Origin: an uncultured Roseburia sp.
GTDB lineage: Bacteria > Bacillota > Clostridia > Lachnospirales > Lachnospiraceae
NCBI GenBank assembly: GCA_910584215.1
Contig: CAJTYI010000024.1
Location: 23,809 to 35,992, forward strand
Direction: 5' to 3'
DNA length: 12,184 nt
Shown here: one piece after another, positions 1-7,406 of the stretch
Position numbering within the stretch: position 1 is the stretch's first letter
Layout: every line of letters starts with the position of its first letter
Notes under the pieces: generated by a model
Told to the model about the DNA's origin: nothing
Database searches by the model: none
Seen by the model: the letters and a program-made list of their open reading frames with translations, nothing else
Position numbers and translations under genes: made by a program

Positions 1-523
1 TCAGGCCAGCCGCCCCCTGATTTCCTACTGGAATCATTCGGTTCTAACGCAGAGCGGCATCACGGACGGTTACGATCACACCTTTGGGGATAACCTTAGA
101 ATGACAAGTATACAAACCGCGCTGGGATATTCGACGATACAGGTGGATGTCAACCCGGTGGCATATCCGAGCAGCGACGGCGAGACATGGGAGAAATTGT
201 CCAAAAAATTTGCCAGCAATACAGGAACTTATTGGAAGCACTACTCCTGTTTTGCCAAGACGACGCTCGCGGAGAGCGATCTTAAAGTGCGCCGTTTTCT
301 CGCATTGGATTATGTGCAGAGGAGAGAGGGTAACGAGATACAGTTAGAGATCAGCCAATTTGAAGAACAGGCGAGCTTTATATTGCGGACGCACGGTGAG
401 GTCTTAGTGTCCGCGCAGGGAGCATCTTTTACAAAGATCGAGGACGGAGCTTATCTGATTGAGGCCGATACTAAAGAGGTGACGCTGGAACTGCAAGCGG
501 AATCGCGCAGAAAATATTATTAG
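1..523 (+). CDS. 3' end of a DUF2194/PelA-like probable polysaccharide deacetylase (partial)
   Basis: This reading frame is open from base 2 to a TAG stop at 521-523, so the visible 173 residues are the C-terminus of a longer protein that starts outside the window; the internal ATG at 101 is not the real start. The first part (visible residues ~5-75, with the stretch ALGYSTIQVDVNP and a following helix) looks like the last strand and helix of a sugar-processing barrel. The last ~80 residues are rich in alternating beta-type stretches and resemble a small C-terminal beta-sandwich. Gram-positive Pel loci commonly carry a deacetylase-type protein (PelA-like, often annotated DUF2194) directly before pelF, and position is my main argument; no catalytic motif is visible in this fragment. 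It ends 52 nt before pelF on the same strand, with no convincing terminator between, so it is probably cotranscribed. Being coding is near certain; the family is uncertain. Confidence 0.55.
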   Translation, partial: QASRPLISYWNHSVLTQSGITDGYDHTFGDNLRMTSIQTALGYSTIQVDVNPVAYPSSDGETWEKLSKKFASNTGTYWKHYSCFAKTTLAESDLKVRRFLALDYVQRREGNEIQLEISQFEEQASFILRTHGEVLVSAQGASFTKIEDGAYLIEADTKEVTLELQAESRRKYY

Positions 524-575
524 GCAGTCATTAGGGTGGACAATCACGGTCCGCCGTGCGGAAACGAGGATAGAG

Positions 576-2033
576 ATGGCAGGTTATTTAAAGGTCTGCA
601 TTGTGGCAGAGGGATGTTATCCATATGTGGTGGGCGGCGTTTCCAGTTGGATTCACAGCCTGATCAAGTCTTTTCCGGAGGTGGAGTTTATCTTGCTCAC
701 GATCGTGGCAAACCGCTCCTACCGCGCCAAATTTGTGTACGAGCTGCCGGAAAACCTGCTCGAGGTACATGAGCTGTATCTGGAAGATGAAGACTGGTGC
801 ATGACCCGCAAAGAAAAAGGAAAACGGTTCAAGTTAAATGAAAAGGAATACCGGGCGATGCGCAGCCTGATCTTAAACCAGGAAATTGACTGGCGCACGC
901 TGTTTAAATTTTTCCGCAAGCCAGACCTGTCGCTGAATGATCTGCTGATGGGCGAGGATTTCTTTAAAATTGTGTTGGATTGTTACAATTTAAATTACAG
1001 CCAGGTAGTATTTTCAGACTTTTTGTGGACGCTGCGTTCTATTTATCTGCCTTTGTTTCATACTTTAAAAATGGATGTCCCCAAGGCAGATCTCTACCAC
1101 TGTGTCGCTACCGGTTACTCCGGGGTGCTTGGCAGCATGGCAAATTACCGCCATGGAAGCCGGCTTTTAATCTCCGAGCACGGTATCTATACCAGAGAGC
1201 GCGAGGAAGAGCTGATTAAGGCCAAGTGGGTGAAAGGAATCTACAAAAATATCTGGATTGAGCAGTTCCGCAAAATGTCAAAGCTTGCCTACGATAAGGC
1301 GGATGTTGTAACCAGTCTTTACGAGCACGCAAGAGAATTGCAGATCGAGCTGGGATGCCCGGAAGAAAAGACCGTGGTGACGCCAAACGGCATCAATGTG
1401 GAGCGGTTTGACGACTTGGCGCCCAAAACAAAAGAGGACGAGGGATATATCAATATCGGCGCCGTACTGCGTGTCACGCCGATCAAGGATGTCAAGACGA
1501 TGATACAGGCGTTTGGCTACGCCAAGGCGAGACAGCAAAAGTTAAAGCTTTGGATTATGGGGCCTTATGACGAGGATGAAGAATATGCGGCAGAGTGTTT
1601 CGATCTGGTAGAAACCATGCAGATTCGGGACGTGATATTTACCGGCAGGATCGACGTCAAGGATTATCTCGGCAGAATGGATATGACGATACTCACGAGC
1701 ATCAGCGAGGGACAGCCCCTGACAATATTGGAGAGCTATGCGGCGCATAAGCCGGTGATTGCCACCGATGTGGGCAACTGCCGCGGGTTAATCTACGGGG
1801 AGGGGGATGAGTTCGGTGCGGCCGGCATCCTTACCCATATCATGAATATCGAGGAGATCTCACATGCCATATTGGAGCTTGCCAACAACACGGAGCAGCG
1901 CTTGCGCATGGGGGAGAACGGTTATAAGCGTCTGATGACAAAATATAAGATTTCGGATATGAAAAAGACATATGACAAGATATACACTGATTTTGAGGAG
2001 GGATTGGCGCGCAACTGGGCCGAGGACTGGTAG
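576..2033 (+). CDS. pelF: PelF-type GT4 glycosyltransferase of a Pel-like exopolysaccharide synthase
   Basis: A 485-residue cytosolic retaining glycosyltransferase that, in known Pel systems, polymerises N-acetylhexosamine from a UDP-sugar. The N-terminal region starts with the PelF signature VAEGCYPYVVGGVSSW (residues ~10-25) and corresponds to the DUF3492 domain. The stretch ISEHGIYTRERE (199-210) is also typical of PelF. The C-terminal GT4 Rossmann domain shows VVTPNGIN (267-274), a donor-binding Arg299 and Lys304 in the segment VLRVTPIKD, and the E-x7-E motif Glu378/Glu386 in SEGQPLTILE. The length is close to Pseudomonas PelF (about 507 residues). The ATG at 576 is preceded by GAGGA at 566-570 with 5-nt spacing. 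pelG follows 35 nt downstream, the usual F-G order. A small hairpin (545-558) lies in the upstream gap but has no T-tract. I am confident of the family; the sugar used here is not readable from sequence. Confidence 0.92.
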   Translation: MAGYLKVCIVAEGCYPYVVGGVSSWIHSLIKSFPEVEFILLTIVANRSYRAKFVYELPENLLEVHELYLEDEDWCMTRKEKGKRFKLNEKEYRAMRSLILNQEIDWRTLFKFFRKPDLSLNDLLMGEDFFKIVLDCYNLNYSQVVFSDFLWTLRSIYLPLFHTLKMDVPKADLYHCVATGYSGVLGSMANYRHGSRLLISEHGIYTREREEELIKAKWVKGIYKNIWIEQFRKMSKLAYDKADVVTSLYEHARELQIELGCPEEKTVVTPNGINVERFDDLAPKTKEDEGYINIGAVLRVTPIKDVKTMIQAFGYAKARQQKLKLWIMGPYDEDEEYAAECFDLVETMQIRDVIFTGRIDVKDYLGRMDMTILTSISEGQPLTILESYAAHKPVIATDVGNCRGLIYGEGDEFGAAGILTHIMNIEEISHAILELANNTEQRLRMGENGYKRLMTKYKISDMKKTYDKIYTDFEEGLARNWAEDW

Positions 2034-2068
2034 CCCCAACGATTTGATTTGGAAAGGAGAAAAGAGGC

Positions 2069-3571
2069 ATGGCTGGAATTGGTGTGAGACTAAACCAGAT
2101 CTTTGAAAAGAATTCGCTGATTTCCGACTTGATCGGATTTGGCTACAGCGCCGTAGTCACGGTGGCGCCGATGTTTTTGGTAATCGGAAATATTCTTTTG
2201 ATGGGAAAAGTGCTGGGATTGTCCGATGTGAGTTATGCGCCGCGGGAGCTGTTTTCCTGCACGATACTATATATTTTCATTTTTTCTTTGCTGACGGCGG
2301 CGCCTTTTAATGCGGTGCTCTCCCGCTATATGTCGGATACGATTTATGAGGACCGCTATGAAGATATTATGCCCTGCTTTTATCTGGGCCTGCTGATGAA
2401 CGCGGTGACGGCGTTTCTTTTGGGCGTGCCGTTCTGTCTGCACGAGGTTTTTGTCGGCAAGCTCGGTGTGCTCTATGTGTTTACCGGTTTCTGCGGTTAT
2501 ATGGCGCTCGTGCTTGTGTTCTATTCTATGCTGTACCTGTCAATCTGTAAGGATTATAAGAAAATCTCCGCGTTTTTCTTCGTTGGGATGGCGGCCGCCT
2601 TTTGCTGCGCCCTGTTTTTGCGTTTGGTCTGTGCGCTTCCGGTCACGGACTCGATGCTGGCGGGGCTGGTCGCGGGTTTTATCCTGATCGCCTGCGAGGA
2701 GATCGCCATGATCAAGCGCTATTTTAAGAAAAACAGCGGCCGATACCGGCCGGTACTGGCTTATTTTAAAAAGTACTGGATGCTCATTGTGACAAACTTC
2801 TTTTATATATTGGGATTGTATGTACACAATTTTGTGTTCTGGACCACAGATCTGAAGATGGTGGTGGCGAGCAGTTTTGTCTGTGCACCGTCCTATGATT
2901 TGGCGAGCTGTATTGCGATGTTTACCAATATTTCCGCCACGGTTATCCTGATATCAAGGCTGGAAATGAATTTCCGCGATAAATATAAGGGCTACTCGGA
3001 GGCCGTGATCGGAGGGCGGGGTCTTGATATCCGTACCGCGCAAAAGCGCATGTTCCGTCAGTTGGCAAGCGAGCTGATGACGCTGGCGCGCATACAGTTT
3101 ATCATCTCCGTTGTGATATTTTTACTGTGCGTGGTGTTTTTGCCGCAGTATGGTTTTTCAGGTCTGGTGATGCAGATTTATCCTTGTCTTGCCGCCGGCT
3201 ATTTCACTTTGTTTCTGATGTACTCGGCCATCATCTTTTTATACTATTATAATGACCTGACAGGCGCGCTCATCACAGCGACAATCTTTGTGGCCACAAC
3301 GTTTGCGGTGAGCGTCATTGCTACCAAACTGCCGGAGGCATGGTATGGCGTGGGTGTTGTCGCGGGTTCCTTGCTCGGATGGTGCGTGGCATATTTTAGG
3401 CTTCGCTGGGTGGAGCGGAACATGGATGTACATGTATTCTGTCAGGGAAAATTGATCAATTATGGCAGGGGGGTACCGGAGCCGTCAAAAGTTTATGATG
3501 TCAAAGAGGCGCGCAGGGAGGCCAGAAAAAGAGAGCGGGAAGCGGAAAGGATGGCGGAGAGCAGAAGATGA
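2069..3571 (+). CDS. pelG: PelG-type polytopic exopolysaccharide transporter
   Basis: A 500-residue membrane protein related to PelG, the MATE/flippase-like member of the Pel synthase that is thought to carry the growing polymer across the cytoplasmic membrane with PelD, PelE and PelF. About twelve hydrophobic segments are visible between residues ~20 and 445, for example 25-48, 62-80, 103-122, 133-158, 167-190, 195-213, 236-258, 345-358, 368-393, 399-418 and 425-444. A conserved-looking cytoplasmic loop with ISRLEMNFRDKYKGYSEAV (295-313) is typical of this family. The AAAGGAG at 2053-2059 lies 9 nt before the ATG. It is somewhat longer than Pseudomonas PelG (about 456 residues), and the excess is largely a charged Arg/Glu-rich C-terminal tail (residues ~474-500). 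The stop overlaps the next start as ATGA, indicating translational coupling. Family assignment is firm from residue pattern plus adjacency to pelF. Confidence 0.9.
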   Translation: MAGIGVRLNQIFEKNSLISDLIGFGYSAVVTVAPMFLVIGNILLMGKVLGLSDVSYAPRELFSCTILYIFIFSLLTAAPFNAVLSRYMSDTIYEDRYEDIMPCFYLGLLMNAVTAFLLGVPFCLHEVFVGKLGVLYVFTGFCGYMALVLVFYSMLYLSICKDYKKISAFFFVGMAAAFCCALFLRLVCALPVTDSMLAGLVAGFILIACEEIAMIKRYFKKNSGRYRPVLAYFKKYWMLIVTNFFYILGLYVHNFVFWTTDLKMVVASSFVCAPSYDLASCIAMFTNISATVILISRLEMNFRDKYKGYSEAVIGGRGLDIRTAQKRMFRQLASELMTLARIQFIISVVIFLLCVVFLPQYGFSGLVMQIYPCLAAGYFTLFLMYSAIIFLYYYNDLTGALITATIFVATTFAVSVIATKLPEAWYGVGVVAGSLLGWCVAYFRLRWVERNMDVHVFCQGKLINYGRGVPEPSKVYDVKEARREARKREREAERMAESRR

Positions 3572-3942
3572 CAGTGGCAGGCATTTTACGGTTGATTGTT
3601 GTGGCGGAGGGAATAATATTGTTGATGATGGCGTTTGTGTCTTTTGTTTATCGAAAAATGACAGAGGGCATTGCGCTAAGCTGGGGGGGATTTGCCGCTA
3701 TTTTGATATTGGCGGGGGCGGTGCCGGCCTTTGCGGGCTGGAGCAGCTTGATTCCCATAGGGGCGGTGCCGGCCTTTGTGATTGTCTCAGCCGCCACACT
3801 GCTCGGCGTGTTCTATTTAAGTTGTGCCGTTTCGCAGCTGATTCGTAAGAACCAGGAGCTTGCGATGCATGTATCCCTGCTGAATCAGGAGAATGAGAGT
3901 ATATTGGAAGAACTACAGGCGATAAGGGAACGGGAGAAATGA
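3568..3942 (+). CDS. Small DUF2304-family membrane protein
   Basis: A 124-residue protein with three hydrophobic segments (about residues 4-28, 38-57 and 65-90) and a charged, probably coiled-coil tail (91-124). The pattern of a first membrane helix, a basic YRKM-type loop, a short amphipathic stretch ending in a Trp/Gly (IALSWGG), two more membrane helices and a heptad-like tail is characteristic of DUF2304. Members are regularly encoded next to glycosyltransferases of the dolichol-phosphate-mannose-synthase type, and are suspected to be membrane partners of them; no reaction is proven. Its ATG overlaps the pelG stop (ATGA), with GGAG at 3556-3559 as ribosome binding site, and its own stop overlaps the next gene in the same way. 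An exact 19-nt direct repeat lies within it, at 3715-3733 and 3760-3778, giving the peptide GAVPAF twice, 15 residues apart. Confidence 0.82.
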   Translation: MTVAGILRLIVVAEGIILLMMAFVSFVYRKMTEGIALSWGGFAAILILAGAVPAFAGWSSLIPIGAVPAFVIVSAATLLGVFYLSCAVSQLIRKNQELAMHVSLLNQENESILEELQAIREREK

Positions 3943-5141
3943 AAAAAAGTGTGCTGTTTGTGATCAATACATTGGGACGTGCGGGCGCCGAGACGGCGAT
4001 GTTAGAGTTACTGCGCCAATTTCCGAAAGAACGCTATGCGGTGTCTTTGTATGTGATGTTAGGGCAGGGGGAGCTTGCGGCGGAGCTGCCGGAGCATGTG
4101 CGTCTGTTGAATCAAAGATTTTTGCAGACATCAGTGCTCTCGGCTCAGGGGCGGCGCTATATGATGCGCACGGTGCGTAAAAGTTTTTTCCACAACGGGG
4201 GTATCGGAAAAAAGCTCGCAGGGCTACTTTGCAACGGCTTTGACATGCTGCGCAAAAAGAGGGTGCAGCTGGATAAATTGCTCTGGCGCATCGTGTCGGA
4301 CGGAGGAGATTATCCCGGGGAGGAATACGATCTGGCGATTGCTTTTTTGGAAGGGGCCGCAACTTATTTTGTGGCCGATCATGTGAGAGCCAAAAAGAAG
4401 GCTGCATTCGTCCACATCGACTATTTGAGCGCAGGGTATACCAGAAAGCTCGATCGGGGATGCTATGACGCCTACGACCGCATCTTTGCCGTATCGCAGG
4501 AAGTGAGGGAGAGCTTTTTAGCATTTTATCCCGAATATACACAGAAGACGGAAATCTTCCACAATATCATCAACGCAGACCGAGTGAAGCGGGAGGCCGT
4601 GGAGGGGGAAGGGTTTGCGGATGATTATACGGGCGCCCGCCTGCTGACCGTGGGGCGGTTAAACTACCAGAAAGGCTACGATATTGCGTTGTTGGCGTTA
4701 AAGCGGGTGAAAGAACGGGGCTTTGACGTGCGCTGGTATGCATTGGGCGAAGGAGAAGAGCGGGAGAAGATAGAGCGGCAGAGAAAGGCGCTTGGGCTGG
4801 AAGCGGATTTTGTACTCTGTGGGGCCAGGGAAAATCCCTATCCGTATTACAGAGAGTGTGCGATCTATGTGCATGCGTCGCGATTTGAGGGGAAGAGCAT
4901 CGCCATAGAGGAGGCCCAGATTCTTGGCTGTGCGGTGATCGCTTCGGATTGCACCGGCAACCGCGAACAGATCGTGCACGGGGAGGACGGTATCTTGTGC
5001 AAACTCTCCGCGGAGGCGGTCGCAGACAGTATCATCGAACTGCTGACGGATGCGGCTATGAGGCAAAAACTTGGGCGCGCGGCGGCGGGAAAACAGAAGA
5101 ACAGGGAGAACGAGATGTATTTGCTGCTGGAATTATTGTAA
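3939..5141 (+). CDS. GT4-family glycosyltransferase
   Basis: A 400-residue cytosolic retaining glycosyltransferase, distinct from PelF. The N-terminal domain begins with VLFVINTLGRAGAETAMLEL (5-24), the usual glycine-rich acceptor-side start of GT4 enzymes. The C-terminal domain has the linker FHNIINADRV (207-216), LLTVGRLNYQKG (235-246) with donor-phosphate binding Arg240 and Lys245, and the E-x7-E motif Glu317/Glu325 in FEGKSIAIEEA. DFVLCGARENPYPYY (290-304) matches the segment before the acidic motif in capsule-type GT4 enzymes. Length is normal. Translation is coupled to the preceding DUF2304 gene by an ATGA overlap, with AAGGGA at 3925-3930. It probably adds a sugar to a lipid-linked intermediate or decorates a polymer; donor and acceptor cannot be told. 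The 14-nt gap to the next gene supports one operon. Confidence 0.9.
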   Translation: MKKSVLFVINTLGRAGAETAMLELLRQFPKERYAVSLYVMLGQGELAAELPEHVRLLNQRFLQTSVLSAQGRRYMMRTVRKSFFHNGGIGKKLAGLLCNGFDMLRKKRVQLDKLLWRIVSDGGDYPGEEYDLAIAFLEGAATYFVADHVRAKKKAAFVHIDYLSAGYTRKLDRGCYDAYDRIFAVSQEVRESFLAFYPEYTQKTEIFHNIINADRVKREAVEGEGFADDYTGARLLTVGRLNYQKGYDIALLALKRVKERGFDVRWYALGEGEEREKIERQRKALGLEADFVLCGARENPYPYYRECAIYVHASRFEGKSIAIEEAQILGCAVIASDCTGNREQIVHGEDGILCKLSAEAVADSIIELLTDAAMRQKLGRAAAGKQKNRENEMYLLLELL

Positions 5142-5155
5142 GGGGTGTCTTACTT

Positions 5156-5947
5156 ATGAGCAAGAGAAAACAAAAGGAAGTATTGGTCATTATACCTGCC
5201 TATAATGAAGAAAAAAATATCACACATGTGCTGGAGCAGTTAGAAAGTCCAGAGATTCAGTCGTTTGCGGATGTGCTCGTGATGAATGATGCCTCCTACG
5301 ACCGGACGAACTGGATCGTCAAGGATCGCAAGCATGTGCTGGTTACCCATGTGTTTAATCTCGGATACGGCAGCGCGCTGCAACTGGGATATAAGTATGC
5401 CATCCGGCGCGATTATAGATATGTCATTCAGATGGACGCTGATGGACAGCATGACGTGTGTAATATTCCTAAAATATATGAGTCGCTAAAGGCGGCGGAT
5501 GATGCGGGAAACACACCGGATATTGTGCTCGCTTCCCGCTTTATGAAAGGAAGTTCGGCCTATCATTCATCCGGGGTAAAACGGTTTGCCTATCAGCTCT
5601 TTCGGGTGATGATACGCGTCGTCACAGGCAGGCATATCACAGACCCGACGACCGGTTTACAGGGACTGAACCGCCGGACGGTGCTCTATTATTCCAAATA
5701 TAACCACTATGACGACAAATATCCCGACGCCAATATGATTATGCAGATGCTGCTGCTGGGGCTTAATATCAAAGAAATTCCGGCGGTGATGCACCCGCGC
5801 ACGCAGGGGGTCAGTATGCATTCCGGTCTAAAACCGGTGATGTATATGATGCGGATGTTTTTTAGTATATTAGCGGTAATTTTCCGCATTAAAATATTTA
5901 AGATTGACACAAAGGAAAGTTTATCGGATGAGCTTCATAAAACGTAA
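5156..5947 (+). CDS. GT2 glycosyltransferase, dolichyl-phosphate-mannose-synthase (DPM1)-like
   Basis: A 263-residue inverting GT-A glycosyltransferase. It shows the opening VLVIIPAYNEEKNI (9-22), a nucleotide-binding MNDAS (43-47) in place of the more common VDDGS, the metal-binding acidic motif MDADGQHD (93-100), LASRF (125-129) and DPTTGLQGLNR (163-173). These match the DPM/DPG synthase-like group, which usually moves a sugar from a nucleotide donor to undecaprenyl phosphate or another membrane acceptor. There is no pair of C-terminal membrane helices, only a moderately hydrophobic stretch at about 225-250, so it may rely on a membrane partner such as the DUF2304 protein encoded two genes upstream. 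I chose the ATG at 5156 because it follows AAGGGG at 5140-5145 by 10 nt and gives the family's normal N-terminus; an upstream in-frame extension overlaps the previous gene and has no family-like sequence. The 3' end overlaps the next gene by 20 nt. Confidence 0.9.
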   Translation: MSKRKQKEVLVIIPAYNEEKNITHVLEQLESPEIQSFADVLVMNDASYDRTNWIVKDRKHVLVTHVFNLGYGSALQLGYKYAIRRDYRYVIQMDADGQHDVCNIPKIYESLKAADDAGNTPDIVLASRFMKGSSAYHSSGVKRFAYQLFRVMIRVVTGRHITDPTTGLQGLNRRTVLYYSKYNHYDDKYPDANMIMQMLLLGLNIKEIPAVMHPRTQGVSMHSGLKPVMYMMRMFFSILAVIFRIKIFKIDTKESLSDELHKT

Positions 5948-7322
5948 AACAAGACGGCAGTTTCTGGCAAAGCCACTGGTCGAGAGCAGAGAGATGCTTG
6001 ACAATCCTTCGCGCGGCTGGTATCAGATTCACACATTTATGCTGGAGCGGGAGGTGGATTTTGACGAACTGTACTGGTCGCTTCAAAAGGAGGACGGACT
6101 GGCGCTGGTTTTTTTGCAGATCGGCGCTTTCCGCGCGGCGCCGCTCTCCGCAGAAGCGTTGGAACGGTTGGCAAAAATCCTGTCGTTTTTCAAAAAACAT
6201 AACAAGGAAATGATCATACGAGTCGCCTACGACAACGAGGGAAACGGCATCACGGCGGAGCCGGATTTTTTGTCGGAGATCGAGGGACATATGAACAGCA
6301 TAGGCCCTTGTATCCGGCAGTTTGCGGACAGTATTCTGGTGGTACAGGGGCTTTTTGTCGGCAGTTGGGGGGAGATGCATGATTCCAAGTTTCTGGCGCG
6401 GGATAAGCTGAAAAGGTTGGCACAGACTTGGCGGCTGGCGCTGGGGGAACAGATAGCGATCGCAGTGCGCACGCCGGGACAGTGGCGGATGCTGCATTTG
6501 CCGGGGCAAGAGACGGCGCAGACGAATACGGGACTGTTCGACGATGGGCTGTTTGCGACTGCCCGCCATCTGGGAACGTTTGGTGTCAAATCCAGGGAGG
6601 AGGCGGCGTGGGAGGAACCCTGGTGCCCTGCCGAGGAGAAGCGTTTTGTGGCAGAGCTCGCCGGGCGCGTTCCCTACGGCGGGGAGGCGCTTGCGGCCGC
6701 GGATGAGACGGCAGAGGCGTATCAGGCGGTGGCCAATGTTCTGGAGGAAATGCGCGCGCTCGGCGTTACGTATTTGAACCGCATTCATGACGCCGAAAGA
6801 ATCGCCTCCTGGCGGAGCCAGACCTGTAAGGCCGCCGATTTTTTGCATTTGGCGGGACAGCAGACCGCACTGTGGCAGGGCGTTTCGGTTTTTGATTATA
6901 TCGGCGCTCATCTGGGCTACCGTTATGTCGTGCGCGGGGCGGATTTTGTGGAGAAGAGGGAACCGCATGTCTCTTTACGGATAGAGAATACCGGATTTGC
7001 GCCGTGCACGAGGGCGCTCGCACTCTATCTGGTGTTTGTGGAGGCGAAGCCGGAGGACATGTTTGATGACAGTGCGCGGGATGCCTCTGTGTTGGAATTA
7101 TGCGAAAGCGGGCAGATGGCAGGGACGTACCGATTGGTGCCCTGTGAGCTGTGGCGCCTTGGGCAGGGCAGTGAGATCACACTGGAAGCGTCGCTGCCGC
7201 AGCTTGCGCCGGGAACCTATGATCTTTACCTGACGCTGCGCCAAAAGGAGAGCGGTCGGGTGATCTACTTTGGCAACGAGCCTGTCGCCAAGCAAGTGTA
7301 CCTGGGGCGGCTTACGGGCTAA
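5928..7322 (+). CDS. DUF4874/DUF4832 protein, probable glycoside-hydrolase-like barrel, without signal peptide
   Basis: A 464-residue protein of the DUF4874 (N-terminal) plus DUF4832 (C-terminal) type, whose activity is not established. Visible family features are LDNPSRGWYQ (24-33), AYDNEGNG (100-107), GLFVGSWGEMHDS (141-153), AVRTPGQWR (179-187), LFDDGLFAT, VPYGGE (248-253), DYIGAHLGYRY (323-333), and a last ~130 residues that look like a beta-sandwich. The GxWGE segment resembles the acid-containing strand of clan-A glycoside hydrolases; Glu149 and Glu253 are my candidates for active-site residues (inference). No signal peptide or membrane helix is seen, so as written it should be cytosolic. 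The ATG at 5928 follows AAAGGA (5911-5916) by 11 nt; a TTG at 5904 would add eight residues. It overlaps the GT2 gene by 20 nt and is last in the operon. A membrane-anchored paralogue lies convergently downstream. Confidence 0.78.
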   Translation: MSFIKRKTRRQFLAKPLVESREMLDNPSRGWYQIHTFMLEREVDFDELYWSLQKEDGLALVFLQIGAFRAAPLSAEALERLAKILSFFKKHNKEMIIRVAYDNEGNGITAEPDFLSEIEGHMNSIGPCIRQFADSILVVQGLFVGSWGEMHDSKFLARDKLKRLAQTWRLALGEQIAIAVRTPGQWRMLHLPGQETAQTNTGLFDDGLFATARHLGTFGVKSREEAAWEEPWCPAEEKRFVAELAGRVPYGGEALAAADETAEAYQAVANVLEEMRALGVTYLNRIHDAERIASWRSQTCKAADFLHLAGQQTALWQGVSVFDYIGAHLGYRYVVRGADFVEKREPHVSLRIENTGFAPCTRALALYLVFVEAKPEDMFDDSARDASVLELCESGQMAGTYRLVPCELWRLGQGSEITLEASLPQLAPGTYDLYLTLRQKESGRVIYFGNEPVAKQVYLGRLTG

Positions 7323-7335
7323 AGAGACAGATAAT

Positions 7336-7355
7336 CCGGCGCAATGATGCGCCGG
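7336..7355 (+). terminator. Hairpin downstream of the Pel-like operon, probable terminator
   Basis: A perfect 8-bp GC-rich stem, CCGGCGCA (7336-7343) with TGCGCCGG (7348-7355), closes a 4-nt ATGA loop, starting 13 nt after the operon's last stop codon. Only TTT follows, so it is a weak intrinsic terminator by sequence or may work together with the second hairpin nearby. It lies between converging genes, so it may act on both strands. Confidence 0.5.
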
Positions 7356-7377
7356 TTTGCAGATGATTTGTTGTCAA

Positions 7378-7399
7378 ACGACTGCCTGACAGGCGTCGT
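7378..7399 (-). terminator. Hairpin downstream of the minus-strand DUF4832 gene, possible terminator
   Basis: ACGAC-T-GCC (7378-7386) pairs with GGC-GTCGT (7392-7399), eight base pairs with one bulged T and a 5-nt loop. Read on the minus strand it starts 7 nt after the TGA of the leftward gene and is followed by TTTG. The short T run makes termination plausible rather than sure; the stronger hairpin at 7336-7355 lies just beyond as a second stop. Confidence 0.4.
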
Positions 7400-7406
7400 C
7401 GGCAAC

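Noticed and set aside
545..558. Hairpin CACGG/CCGTG between the first gene and pelF as terminator
   Set aside because: Only 5 bp with no T-tract, followed at once by the pelF ribosome binding site.
3964..4542. 192-codon minus-strand open frame antisense to the GT4 gene
   Set aside because: Pro/Ala/Ser/Arg-rich shadow; the sense frame carries intact GT4 motifs.
4949..5155. N-terminal extension of the GT2 gene from an ATG at 4949
   Set aside because: It overlaps about 190 nt of the GT4 gene, has no GT2-like sequence, and a well-placed binding site supports the ATG at 5156.
5898..6968. 356-codon minus-strand open frame antisense to the DUF4874/DUF4832 gene
   Set aside because: Arg/Gln/Leu-rich composition typical of a codon-usage shadow; the sense frame has clear family motifs and a paralogue.
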